Assembly (NCBI GenBank): GCA_023957015.1
Contig: JAMLHR010000005.1
Location: 1 to 64,000 of the forward strand
From: Thermomicrobiales bacterium
Lineage (GTDB): Bacteria; Chloroflexota; Chloroflexia; Thermomicrobiales; UBA6265
Length of the DNA: 64,000 nt
Reading direction: 5' to 3'
Under the pieces are notes generated by a model that saw only the letters and a program-made list of their open reading frames with translations, was not told the origin of the DNA and searched no databases. Of the stretch, positions 17,038 through 26,174 are shown piece after piece. The stretch's first letter is position 1. Every line of letters begins with the position of its first letter. A program made the translations under genes and the position numbers.

Positions 17038-17664
17038 GTGACGAGCGACGAATCCACAACCCAGGAACCAACCGAGACTAACCATCGCCGCTTTCGTCGC
17101 GGTGGCGAAGAGGAAGGGCGACCACGTTCGGTTTACGTCATCCTTTTCGGGGGTGTGGCTCTGCTCGTGGTGCTATTGATCATCGTCTATCTCTCCTCCG
17201 ACCGCAGCATTCCGGATCAACCGATCTGCTCCTCGGTGACGATTGAGCAAGCGCAGACCGCCGTGCTGGAAGGCCGCATCCGCGGTATCACGGTGGCCTA
17301 CGACGATACGGTGGAACCACCCTCCGCCTGGAACTGGGGACCGGTGTTGATGCGCGTGAGCTATACCGATGGTCAGTGCGCCATTCTGCCGCAGGGGATC
17401 GAACATCGGAACGGTCTCTATCAAGTCATCGGCGCGATCACGGTCTACAACGATATCACCGAGAATCAGAAGATAGAGATCAAGTACGATCATTCAACCG
17501 CGCTTGATCCGATGTTGTTCGCGACGCCAACCGCGATACCGACCAATACACCGGTACCTTCACCAACACCGACTCCGACCGAGCCACCGAAAGCCTCACC
17601 GACTCCCAGCGCCCCGATCATCGGACCAGTGCCGATACCGGCGACTCCTGATCCAACACCGTAG
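17038..17664 (+). CDS. Single-pass protein with Thr/Pro-rich C-terminus
   Basis: GTG 17038 follows GGAAGG. The 208-residue product has an acidic then basic N-terminus (HRRFRRGGEEEGR), one helix (about 33-53), a small domain with two cysteines (QPICSSV and DGQCAILP, possibly a disulfide) and about 45 residues of Pro/Thr repeats such as TPTAIPTNTPVPSPTPTPT. The tail looks like a wall-spanning or glycosylated stalk. Function unknown. Confidence 0.7.
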   Translation: MTSDESTTQEPTETNHRRFRRGGEEEGRPRSVYVILFGGVALLVVLLIIVYLSSDRSIPDQPICSSVTIEQAQTAVLEGRIRGITVAYDDTVEPPSAWNWGPVLMRVSYTDGQCAILPQGIEHRNGLYQVIGAITVYNDITENQKIEIKYDHSTALDPMLFATPTAIPTNTPVPSPTPTPTEPPKASPTPSAPIIGPVPIPATPDPTP

Positions 17665-17680
17665 CTCGCCGATCACAGCG

Positions 17681-17700
17681 CGGCGTGGCTTTCCACGCCG
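17681..17700 (+). terminator. Hairpin, left copy flanking the insertion sequence
   Basis: CGGCGTGGCTTTCCACGCCG: 8-bp arms around CTTT, 17 bp after the upstream stop. An identical copy in the same orientation lies at 19297-19316, on the far side of the insertion sequence. Confidence 0.7.
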
Positions 17701-19296
17701 CCTTAAGTTTGGCACTCTGAGGAGGCGAGGGTTCTGGTGAGAGCCGTCGTCAGTGGGACATGTCTGGATTGTGCGAGTCTGAGGCGTATCGTTGGCGTTA
17801 GATGGCATCCGCGACCGCCAACAGCACCTTCAAGGCGGTATTTTCCGTGAGGTTGGTCCGGAACCACGCACAATGGGGTGTTACCTGCCGGGGTGGTGCG
17901 GTCATCAGCTCTTCCCGGAGTTGCATCGTCAGGTCACGCGGGTCCAGCGACGCTGGCGGCACCAGCGCCGGGAATGCCGAATGGACGGCGGACACCTGAC
18001 TCCCGTCAGGATGAGGACCGCGTACACCCAGACCACCCACTGCGTCACGGTCACTGCACCTCGGGCCGACCACTGTTGCTGGTCACCCAGTCCCCAGCCA
18101 CTCTTCAGTTCCCGATGCATTACCTCCACTTCCCACCGTTGCCACACCCAGAGAGCGCCAGTTGTTCCACCGGATAGGGCAGCTCCCATCCGTGTGGAAG
18201 TTTGGCGGGCATTGACCAGGAAGTGCATCATGTCACGCGATCGTCGTGACGATCCACGCCCACGTCCAATCCCGGCAATCGTGATGAGCATCAGGATGGT
18301 CGGCTGCCTTCTTGATCACCCAGGGACCGGTCACCTGATCCGTAGATGACGGTTCGGCTTGCCCCGCACCCGAATGACACATGTCTGCCACCCGGAATGC
18401 TCCCGTCCCTGCGCTTGCGGTGTGAGACCGCGGTCTCCATAGAGCCGCTTCCGTCCACGTCGGGGTGGTTCGTTCGGATCCGGGAGATGGTACAGCGCCC
18501 GATTCTTCGCACAGCGCGCAATCCCGGTCGTGGCCGGTGGCAAGGCATTCCAGGTTCCCGCACCACTATAGGCACCATCCCCCGTCACCACGAGGGGACG
18601 ATCCTGTTCACCCAGCGCGTCCATCGCCTCCCGGATGATCCAGACACCCTCCAGCGCGGCCTGCCATTCCGTCTGAGGAGGATGATCTGCCCATGGCCGC
18701 GAGGTCGGTGATGGAGCTGGTGCAAACACCAGCGGGATGGCACGACTGTCTCCTTCCGCGGTGGGTGGTGTCAACCCGCTCGTCCCTTCCCAGCGCTGGG
18801 CATGATGGATGCCAGGCTTCCAGGGTGGTGTCCGCGGGGATCGTCCCCACCCCGATCCCGGCATCTTCCGCCCGGTCCGTGGGAGCTGAGTGCCATCGAC
18901 CACCACCACCACCGGATCATGACGTGCATACAGCCGCAGCCAGTGGGCGATAACCTGACGCTGCAACGCGCTGATCGCAACCCGTGGGGCGGAGAACACC
19001 CGGTAGGTCGCGGTCCAGTCACGCGATGCCATGCCCATGACGAGGAGCATGCGTGAGACCATGCTCCGGCCGGTCACCAGAACCAGACCAACGGTCAGCA
19101 CCAGGAGGCGCAGCGCAGTCCTGCGTTGGTGGGTAGCGTGACGGAGCATGGTGGCACAGGTAGTAACAAACTGGGTCGAGAACGTGGTAGGATCGGGCAT
19201 CACAGACTCCTTGGCCATGGATCATGAAGAGGCCCTTAGCCTACGGAGTCTGTGACTTCTTGACAATCCCCTGTACGAAAACTGCCAAAGTTAAGG
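17701..19296. mobile_element. Decayed insertion sequence, 1,596 bp
   Basis: Ends are set by a 14-bp inverted repeat with one mismatch: CCTTAAGTTTGGCA (17701-17714) and, on the minus strand, CCTTAACTTTGGCA (19296-19283). The only content is a broken transposase on the minus strand. The element sits between two identical 20-bp hairpins, which are either a target duplication or part of the ends. The family is a DDE type close to IS4/IS701-like groups; I cannot name it firmly. Confidence 0.8.
17798..19200 (-). pseudogene. DDE transposase, broken by several frameshifts
   Basis: ATG 19200 follows AAGGAG. The first frame (to 18331) holds the first two catalytic acids in VVVVDGTQLPRTGRKMPG and VVTGDGAYSG. 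It stops at HLRIR, but the next frame continues with DQVTGPWVIKKAADHP. A third frame (18291-17929) holds the Glu block QRWEVEVMHRELKSG. A short piece reading WELPYPVEQLAL lies in another frame between them, and the last part (DLTMQLREELM to VADAI, ending 17798) in yet another. At least four shifts are needed, so the enzyme is dead unless the sequence is faulty. Confidence 0.8.
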
Positions 19297-19316
19297 CGGC
19301 GTGGCTTTCCACGCCG
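19297..19316 (-). terminator. Hairpin, right copy flanking the insertion sequence
   Basis: Identical to the copy at 17681-17700 and in direct orientation, including the CTTT loop. It lies directly after the stop of the kinase gene and could terminate that operon. Confidence 0.65.
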
Positions 19317-20858
19317 CTACCCATCTCCTAGTCGCGCCAGCTCGTGGAGATCATCTTTCGCATGCTCATAGAGGCTGCGGTAGACGCCATACATGGCGTC
19401 ATACACGTCCCGCGTCTCTTCCCTCGGTTCAATGATGGTCTTGGTCTTCACCCACGACTCGAACAACACATTCGGATCGCGAATGATGCCGCTCCCCAGT
19501 CCAGCCAGGAAAGCGTCGCCATAGGACGCACCAATTGTCTGCTCCGGTACCACCTGCGGTACGCGGGCGATATCCGAGACGATCTGCAGCCAGGTTAGGT
19601 TCTGGGCACCGCCACCAACCGCAACGATGCGATGCGGTGCCGATCCCATATCCGTCATCGTCTCGACATTGTGCCGCACACCGTACCCCGTACTCTCCAG
19701 CACTGAGCGGTACATGTGACCGCGAGTGTGGCGGAGTGTGAGGCCCGCGAAGACACCACGCGCATCGGGGTCGTTAATCGGTGTGCGCTCTCCCGCAAAG
19801 AACGGTAAGCAAACCAATCCATCGGAACCCGGTGGGATATCAACGGCCATTTGTGCCAGGGCGGCGTATGCGTTGGGACCGTCAGTCTCCTGGGCGGCCA
19901 TCTCCGCACCACCGAGTTGATCGCGAAACCAACGCGTCAATGCACCGGTCGTGCTCAAACCACCGGCAATACAGCGCGTATCCGGATAGACAAAGCCCAG
20001 ACTCCAGACTCGAGGATCGGGAACCGCCCTATCGGGAACCAATGTGAAGAAGACCGTGGTGCCATACATCACCATCAGATCGCCGGTGTTGACCGCACCG
20101 ACGCTGACCGCCTCCGCAGCGGCATCGACGGTCCCCGCCGTCACCGGCGTGCCCTCGACCAAACCGGTGATCTTCGCGGCTTCCGCCGTGACATGACCTG
20201 CGATCTCGGTGCTCCACATCAACCGCGGCAGCTTATCCAAATCGATGATCGGCTCCGAAAAGCGGCCATCGTACTCGATACTCGCCATATCCACCAGCGG
20301 GATACTATGCGATCCAGTGTGTTTGTCGATGACGTACTCGCCGGTCAGCTTGAATACCAGATAACCCGTGGCTGTGAGGATCTTGTGGGTTTGAGCGTAA
20401 AGTTCAGGCTCGTTTCGTTTGAACCAGAGGATTTTGGGTCCAACTGCCTGACTGGTGAGTGCCATGCCAGCCAGATCGTACATCGCCTGTTCGCCGAACT
20501 CGGCGTTCAGCCACTCGATCTCATCCTGTGCGCGCGTATCGATTCCATACAGCACACCCGGCCGGAGTGGACGCCCAGCCGCGTCCACCGGCAACATGCA
20601 GGGGCCTATCGCGCTCACCGCCAGCGCACCAATCCGGCTCGTATCAAAGCCAGCCTGAACGACGGAGTTGCAGATCGCCACCACATCGGACCACCAGACG
20701 CCATCGGCGTCCTGCTCCACCCACCCGGGTCGAGGCAGATCGATACCGTGTTCAACGATGTGCTGATGCAGCACCTCGCCGGTCGGTGTCGTCAACACGC
20801 CCTTGGAACTGTAGGTACCGACATCGATACCGAGCAGGTAGGTGGAGGTGGCATCCAT
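19317..20858 (-). CDS. FGGY-family carbohydrate kinase
   Basis: ATG 20858 follows GGAGA. The 513-residue kinase has the N-terminal phosphate loop GIDVGTYSSKG, the catalytic-base block VTAGTVDAAAEA and a C-terminal adenosine motif IVAVGGGAQNLTWLQI. It would phosphorylate a ketose or polyol in the cytoplasm. It lies 13 bp downstream of an L-fucose/D-arabinose-type isomerase, so D-ribulose or a similar ketose is the likely substrate. It looks most like xylulokinase-type members; the exact sugar is inferred from context only. Confidence 0.9.
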   Translation of the reverse strand: MDATSTYLLGIDVGTYSSKGVLTTPTGEVLHQHIVEHGIDLPRPGWVEQDADGVWWSDVVAICNSVVQAGFDTSRIGALAVSAIGPCMLPVDAAGRPLRPGVLYGIDTRAQDEIEWLNAEFGEQAMYDLAGMALTSQAVGPKILWFKRNEPELYAQTHKILTATGYLVFKLTGEYVIDKHTGSHSIPLVDMASIEYDGRFSEPIIDLDKLPRLMWSTEIAGHVTAEAAKITGLVEGTPVTAGTVDAAAEAVSVGAVNTGDLMVMYGTTVFFTLVPDRAVPDPRVWSLGFVYPDTRCIAGGLSTTGALTRWFRDQLGGAEMAAQETDGPNAYAALAQMAVDIPPGSDGLVCLPFFAGERTPINDPDARGVFAGLTLRHTRGHMYRSVLESTGYGVRHNVETMTDMGSAPHRIVAVGGGAQNLTWLQIVSDIARVPQVVPEQTIGASYGDAFLAGLGSGIIRDPNVLFESWVKTKTIIEPREETRDVYDAMYGVYRSLYEHAKDDLHELARLGDG

Positions 20859-20871
20859 ACATTGTTCTCCG

Positions 20872-22494
20872 TCAGATGAGACCGTTGTCCGTTCCACAAA
20901 GATGCACGTTGATACCGATCTCCTGGGCCATGGCGATCTTGGCGGCCAGCGCCTGGTTGGCTGATTCTCCGTCAGGTGCATAGGCGACCTGAAGGTGATT
21001 GGCGCGATGTCGCGCCATCATGTGATCGCGATCGACACCGTAGAGGATAGCGTTCATCTGCGGCCAGGTCGGATCGGTCGTTTCCCACCGCATCTCGACC
21101 TGATCCTGCGGCAACGCGACCGCTGCTCCGCGACCGATATCCATATGGAGCGCATCGTCTTCGACGAAGACGCGACTCCAGACGATCTCACCGGGCTTGC
21201 TCTCGCCCTTGAGCGTGCCGCCGCCGAAGCGGAAGAACATCGGTGGTTGGCGTTCAACCCGGGCGCTCTTGTAGCCATCTGCGAAATGGTTAACCGGAAC
21301 GGCACCGGAGATCATGAACAGCCAGACGAAATCGTCCAGCTCACGACCGGTACGATCCACACCGGTGACGTGCTCACCCCAACGAACATCGTGGAGTGTG
21401 GTCTCGGGCTCGAAACCAAGTGCCGTCCAGATGCGATTCGTCATCAGGGCATCGATGGCGGCGCACTCATCCACCTCATTGAAGTGAGGTATCGCTGCGC
21501 CGGGATAGAGTTCCTCGCCCGTTTCCACGTGGTAGACCGGTGGTCGGGAGACGTTATTCAGCAAGCCCTCAACCAGATCCGAGGCTGGAGTGAGATCCTT
21601 CAGTCCCTGCTGGTACTGGATACCGACCGCGTCGCAACCGTAATCGTTCCCGATCCGGACCGCGGCGATATACATGCGGCATTGATCGAGCACCTGGTCA
21701 TCGGTGAGATCGTTGACGGGGTCGGTGCCGATGACAAACGTCAACCCGGCATCGTCCAACCAGGTACGAACAGCCTGAGCTTCCTCTGTGGTCACGGTCT
21801 GCATGGCAGCGTAGAGCGCGCTCTGGCTGAGCCGCTCCTTGAAGATACCGGTGGGATGCAACAGATGATCGGGCACGATCGCATTGAACATGCCCATGCA
21901 GCCCTCATCGAAGACGCCAATGATCGCCTTGTCCTGCTTCAACTCCTCACCGAGCTTGCGACCAAGTGCCGCCGGTTCGGCGGGCAACTCCGCCACATCG
22001 TGGACATGACTGAGATCGTGGTCGATCTTGCCGGTCTCGAGCCAGGACCTGAGTCCGTTCAGAAAGAAGTCATCGGTGAAATCCAGGCTCCAGATCGTGC
22101 TGAATGCCTTGCCCGCCTTAACCAACGATCCATTCAAATTGAGCAGTCCAACCAGACCCGGGAACTTACCATCCCAGTTGCCAACGGTCAGAATCGGCCC
22201 TCGATGACTGAGCAATCCCGCCATAACGTGATGGGTGTACTGCCAACCGGCGATCGCAACCACCAGGGGGACATCCGGATCGATCGTGCGGAAGATGTCC
22301 ATTCCCATTTTCTGGCTGGTGATCAACCCATGCCCGAGCTTCTCATCGACCGGAAAGGCGCGGGTCACCTCGGCGCCGAGTCCAGCGGCGGCCCGGGTGA
22401 AGTCGCGCTCCAATGCCGCCTGCATCGGCCAGGTGGAGGAGTTGGCGGCTGGCCGAAGATCACCGCTACTGACGAGTGTTACGGGAATGGCCAT
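20872..22494 (-). CDS. L-fucose/D-arabinose isomerase-family protein
   Basis: ATG 22494 follows AAAGGG. The 540-residue product shares the FucI/AraA layout: an N-terminal Rossmann-like domain (LVVAIAGWQYTHHVMAGLL, GPILTVGNWDG), a central domain with the acidic FDEGCMGMFN block, where metal ligands are expected, and a C-terminal barrel. FucI enzymes also isomerise D-arabinose to D-ribulose. It sits between GH172 and the kinase with 13-bp gaps on each side, so one mRNA is likely. Metal ligands in the C-terminus cannot be assigned with confidence. Confidence 0.75.
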   Translation of the reverse strand: MAIPVTLVSSGDLRPAANSSTWPMQAALERDFTRAAAGLGAEVTRAFPVDEKLGHGLITSQKMGMDIFRTIDPDVPLVVAIAGWQYTHHVMAGLLSHRGPILTVGNWDGKFPGLVGLLNLNGSLVKAGKAFSTIWSLDFTDDFFLNGLRSWLETGKIDHDLSHVHDVAELPAEPAALGRKLGEELKQDKAIIGVFDEGCMGMFNAIVPDHLLHPTGIFKERLSQSALYAAMQTVTTEEAQAVRTWLDDAGLTFVIGTDPVNDLTDDQVLDQCRMYIAAVRIGNDYGCDAVGIQYQQGLKDLTPASDLVEGLLNNVSRPPVYHVETGEELYPGAAIPHFNEVDECAAIDALMTNRIWTALGFEPETTLHDVRWGEHVTGVDRTGRELDDFVWLFMISGAVPVNHFADGYKSARVERQPPMFFRFGGGTLKGESKPGEIVWSRVFVEDDALHMDIGRGAAVALPQDQVEMRWETTDPTWPQMNAILYGVDRDHMMARHRANHLQVAYAPDGESANQALAAKIAMAQEIGINVHLCGTDNGLI

Positions 22495-22507
22495 CAACGC
22501 ACCCTTT

Positions 22508-23605
22508 CTAGTTGACTTCCAGAGCGTTGGCATCGCCCAAGGTCGGGAACGGTGCATGTGGCTCTGACTGATACCAGAACGACGTGCTGGCGATGTCATC
22601 CTGCAACGGCAGGTAGCGCATCTTGTTCTCGAACATCGAGCGCCAGCCGAGTGCCTGAATCGTCACGCGGAGATCGTCCTTGAACCGAATCGGATCCTGA
22701 ATGTGCCAGCGATACATACCGAATCGCTGTTGGCTCCGGTAGAGACCATCCGGAATGATGACCTGCGGCAAACCGAGATACGGTGTGCTGTAGGTTCCGT
22801 ACTGACCCTGCGGATGCTCGAAGTTCCAGGCACCACCGAAGTAGTCTTCGGTGCCGGTACCGGCGATAGTGGGGAAATCCGTATCGCCATCCATATAGAA
22901 CTTGATCTCGCCCTCGCCCCACCAGCCGCGGGAGTTCACACCCCAGGCGATATAGGTACCGACGTACTGACCCTGCCCCTTCACGCCGTCCAGCAACGTG
23001 TGCACATCCATGTACGCGAGTGGATGGGAGCGTCGCCACTGGGCATGGAAATAGGCGGCATCCTCCGGCACCTCGGTCAGGGTGTAGTCAACCGAGTAGT
23101 AGAAGCCAAAGCAGGTGTCCGGTGTCAGATTCTCAATCGTGATTTTGGCGCTCTGGCGGAAGGGCATCTCCCAATAGCTATTGAAGCCACCGGCCGGATT
23201 CACAGCGATCGGGAGTGACTGAATATTGCAGCGCTCGCACCAGCCGTTGGCGAAGAAATCACCCAACGGTGTCTCGACCGATGGTGTCTCCTCTCCATCC
23301 CAATAGATGCGGAGGACCAGACGCCGCCACCAGTCGGGATGGACCGTCAACCAAATGTGTTGAATCGCACCCGGCCCCTCGATCTCGGCCATGGTAACGA
23401 GTTCATGCGGAGCGATATTGATACTGGGGCTGACCTTCCAGCCCTGCCCAAGTTCGCGGGCGGGAATCGCACCGGTTCCCTCGGTGGCCATACCACCCTT
23501 GCCTTTTTCGCCGGTAAAGTTCTCCGGACTAATGGAACGGGATTCGGCGTTCGAAAGCCGCCACAGATTACCGAGATTCATACCCAAACCATTGAACGGT
23601 GCCAC
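22508..23605 (-). CDS. GH172 (DUF2961) glycoside hydrolase
   Basis: GTG 23605 follows AAAGGA. The 365-residue product shows the DUF2961 pattern: GAIQHIWLTVHPDWWRRLVL, the W-D-G-E-E-T-P-S-V-E-P-type block YWDGEETPSVETPLGDFF, FNSYWEMPFR, and IAGTGTEDYFGGAW with YRWHIQDPIRF. The Glu residues of FNSYWEMP and GTGTEDYF are the likely catalytic acids. Known GH172 enzymes act on D-fructofuranose or D-arabinofuranose linkages. There is no signal peptide, so it should work on imported oligosaccharides. Confidence 0.88.
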   Translation of the reverse strand: MAPFNGLGMNLGNLWRLSNAESRSISPENFTGEKGKGGMATEGTGAIPARELGQGWKVSPSINIAPHELVTMAEIEGPGAIQHIWLTVHPDWWRRLVLRIYWDGEETPSVETPLGDFFANGWCERCNIQSLPIAVNPAGGFNSYWEMPFRQSAKITIENLTPDTCFGFYYSVDYTLTEVPEDAAYFHAQWRRSHPLAYMDVHTLLDGVKGQGQYVGTYIAWGVNSRGWWGEGEIKFYMDGDTDFPTIAGTGTEDYFGGAWNFEHPQGQYGTYSTPYLGLPQVIIPDGLYRSQQRFGMYRWHIQDPIRFKDDLRVTIQALGWRSMFENKMRYLPLQDDIASTSFWYQSEPHAPFPTLGDANALEVN

Positions 23606-23697
23606 GAGCGATCCTTTCCTGTAGATCGAACGCCTACCAGCGAGGAGTTCATGGAAAGATTACACGTCGCCAAAGACACCGGGGGATGTTGGCGGCG

Positions 23698-23740
23698 ATG
23701 TAATCGTTTTCATATTGAGCGACGAGAGATGCCATGTCAA
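23698..23740 (-). promoter_or_regulatory. Promoter and LacI-type operator of the GH172 operon
   Basis: On the minus strand a perfect -35 TTGACA (23740-23735), 17 bp and CAATAT (23717-23712) are followed at once by ATGTAATCGTTTTCAT on the plus strand (23698-23713). That sequence matches the palindrome at 25061-25078 at 11 of 14 central bases. Its place over the -10 and start region fits repression. From here to 23971 I see no gene. Confidence 0.55.
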
Positions 23741-23971
23741 GCGATCCCGTAGAATTGTATACTCATATCGTACACATTTCGGCGGGGTTCCTGAATTGAC
23801 AGAGAACGGCGGTTGAATCTCTCGATTCGATGCGAATCGGTAGTACTCGTGTGTTGGGCACCGATTACGATGCGTCGTGTCGAAGAGGGGTTAATTTGTA
23901 AACGATTTCACAAGCAGGGCCTGCCCTCTGGTGCGAAATGCGGCGGTACCAACATCTCGTACACCACATCG

Positions 23972-24958
23972 CTACCCGCCACAGGACTCACGTACCTTGA
24001 GCTCAAACTGGAAAACCATCTCGCGAGGGACGACTCGTTCCTTACGAATACGGCTGATCAGCATCTCAAAGGCAGCGTGCGCCATGGCGTGGGTTGGTTG
24101 AGCGAAGGCCGTCATCGCCGGGCTGACCAGAGCCGCCCACGGGGGATCATCAATGCCCACAAGGGCGATATCTTCCGGCACCCGTCGTCCGGATTCCTTC
24201 AGCGCCTGTAGAGCACCGATCGACATCAGGTTGTTACCGATAACAACGCCATCGAGATCCGGATTGTCCCTCAGGAGCTCCGCGGTAGCCCGTTGGGCGA
24301 TATCCATACGGAAACCACCCGTGGCAATAATCGGCTCCTGGCCGACCTCCTCCATCGCCAACTGGTAGCCATACAACCGATCGCGACCGGTGCGAATCTC
24401 GGAGCGACCAGCGATGAACCCGATACACGTGCGACCGCGGTTGATGAGATGTCGCGTGGCCTCGCGCGCCGCAGTAACGTTATCCGTCAGCACCGCGTCG
24501 GCGCGTTCATCATCCACAGTGCGATCAAGGGCCACAATCGGTACACCGAGATCGAGAACCTGGCTGATCGTCAGGTCATCGGATGTCGCAGGCACCAGAA
24601 TGATACCGATCACCTGTTCGGCCGCCAGTACCTCAAGATACGACTTCTGCTTCTCGGGACTCTCATCCGTATTGCAGAGCACCACGCGGTATCCCTGTTC
24701 GTAGGCAGCGCTTTCGATCGTACGTACGGCACGGGTGAAATGAGGATTCTCGATATCGGAGACGATCAATCCGATGGTTTCGCTGGTTTGCTTGCGGAGG
24801 CTGCGCGCGATCCGATTGGGTCGATAACCCAGCTCGGCGATTGATGCCCGCACCCGAGCGCGCACCTCGGGCGAAACGCGCGGATCGTTATTCAGCACGC
24901 GAGAAACAGTAGCCGAAGAAACATTGGCGTGAGCAGCAACACTCTTGATGTTCGGCAC
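23972..24958 (-). CDS. LacI-family transcriptional regulator
   Basis: GTG 24958 follows AGGAG with 7-bp spacing. The N-terminal helix-turn-helix reads IKSVAAHANVSSATVSRVLN, followed by the hinge RPNRIARSLR. The effector domain has the periplasmic-binding-protein fold (IGLIVSDIENPHF, GFIAGRSEIRTGRDRLYG, ALVGIDDPPWAAL). At 328 residues it is complete. It sits between two divergent arms of a carbohydrate locus, and matching operators lie before both, so it very likely controls them and itself. Confidence 0.95.
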   Translation of the reverse strand: MPNIKSVAAHANVSSATVSRVLNNDPRVSPEVRARVRASIAELGYRPNRIARSLRKQTSETIGLIVSDIENPHFTRAVRTIESAAYEQGYRVVLCNTDESPEKQKSYLEVLAAEQVIGIILVPATSDDLTISQVLDLGVPIVALDRTVDDERADAVLTDNVTAAREATRHLINRGRTCIGFIAGRSEIRTGRDRLYGYQLAMEEVGQEPIIATGGFRMDIAQRATAELLRDNPDLDGVVIGNNLMSIGALQALKESGRRVPEDIALVGIDDPPWAALVSPAMTAFAQPTHAMAHAAFEMLISRIRKERVVPREMVFQFELKVRESCGG

Positions 24959-25060
24959 TGTGAAACTCCTCTGTATACATTTCCATGTTTGCACGTCCGT
25001 TTAAGTTTGACAAGTCCGGTATCACAGGGACATTTGACGAAAAGGTACGTGCTCGATACT

Positions 25061-25078
25061 GTTGTAATCGATTACAAC
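25061..25078. promoter_or_regulatory. Perfect 18-bp LacI-type operator
   Basis: GTTGTAATCGATTACAAC is a full palindrome with the central CG usual for LacI-family sites. It lies between the regulator start (24958) and the divergent DUF4185 gene (25113), 34 bp before the latter. Confidence 0.75.
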
Positions 25079-25112
25079 CTAGCGTGCCATTGATACACAC
25101 AAAGGGGCAGCC

Positions 25113-26174
25113 ATGATTTCGAATCGATTTCGCCCGCTCTCACTTGGTCTGATTCCATATATCCTCTCCGAACGGGATCGACTGGATCAGGTCGCCGCGT
25201 CTGAATCGACACCGGACGATCTGCCCACCGAGCTGGTAGCGCAACTGACTGGACCGGAGCCGGGGATCAATGACACCCTCGCGCGCTGGCAGGTAGCCGG
25301 TACCGATCTCGGAAGCTCGTTTCTTTTCCGCGATGAGATCGTGTTGGTCTTTGGCGATACCTTTGCCGAGAACGAGACTGACTGGCGTTCCAATGTGCTT
25401 GGATTCAGCACCGATGACGATCCCAGCGATGGTGTCACCATTGATCGCATGATCACCTACCGAGACGGCCATGCCATGGAAATCTTGCCGTCATTGAAAC
25501 GTGATCACGTCGAAATGACGGTCATTCCAACCTATGGTGTGGCGGTTGACGATCGGATGTTCCTGCACTGTATGTCGGTGAAGCACTGGGGTGACCCCGG
25601 AAAGTGGGACCTGGGGTACTCCGGCTTCGCCTACTCGGATGATGGCGGTCAGACATGGTCCTGGGCCAACAGCGCCCGTTGGGAAGGCAACTCCAACTTC
25701 GGCCAGGTCGCAATGGAGAAGCACAACGGATTCATCTATGTCTGGGGCATCCCGGGTGGACGCTACGGTGGCGTGCGGTTAGCGCGCGTGCTGGAGGAGT
25801 CGCTACTCGACTTCACTGCCTGGGAATATTGGACGACCGATGCCTGGGTAGCCGATATCGAGGCCGCCGAGGAGGTGATTCCACCGAATGTCGGCGAACT
25901 CAGTGTGCGCTGGAACAGCCACTATCAGCGCTGGATCATGATGTATCTCAATGACCCCAAGGGTCTGATCGAACTCCGCACGGCACCGGAGATCACCGGT
26001 CCGTGGAGCGAGCCACTGATCGCTGCCCGCGCCTGGGACTACCCGGCGCTCTACGCACCCTATATGTACCCGGTCTGGAATGATGGTCCGGATATCTACT
26101 TCAACATGAGTATGTTTGGTCCGTATCAGGTGTTTCTGCTCAAGACTCGATTACCAGAGGACATAGATCAATGA
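25113..26174 (+). CDS. DUF4185 protein, GH183-type (endo-D-arabinanase family)
   Basis: The 353-residue product shows the family blocks in order: WQVAGTDLGSSFLF, VLVFGDTF, DWRSNVLGFSTDDDPSDG, GYSGFAYSDDGGQTW, FGQVAMEKHNGFIYVWGIP, GELSVRWNSHYQRWIMMYL, APEITGPWSEP and a C-terminal YFNMSMFGPYQVFLLK. These are the blades of a propeller. DUF4185 includes proven endo-D-arabinanases (GH183). There is no signal peptide. It overlaps the GH116 gene by 4 bp, so they are co-translated. Catalytic residues are not assigned here; another furanosidase specificity is possible. Confidence 0.8.
   Translation: MISNRFRPLSLGLIPYILSERDRLDQVAASESTPDDLPTELVAQLTGPEPGINDTLARWQVAGTDLGSSFLFRDEIVLVFGDTFAENETDWRSNVLGFSTDDDPSDGVTIDRMITYRDGHAMEILPSLKRDHVEMTVIPTYGVAVDDRMFLHCMSVKHWGDPGKWDLGYSGFAYSDDGGQTWSWANSARWEGNSNFGQVAMEKHNGFIYVWGIPGGRYGGVRLARVLEESLLDFTAWEYWTTDAWVADIEAAEEVIPPNVGELSVRWNSHYQRWIMMYLNDPKGLIELRTAPEITGPWSEPLIAARAWDYPALYAPYMYPVWNDGPDIYFNMSMFGPYQVFLLKTRLPEDIDQ

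Noticed and set aside
20995-22515. A 506-codon open frame on the plus strand
   Set aside because: It is antisense to the isomerase gene, which has family motifs and a ribosome site; the plus-strand product has low-complexity, shadow-type composition.
23813-24211. A 132-codon plus-strand frame
   Set aside because: It is mostly antisense to the LacI regulator gene and has no start signal.
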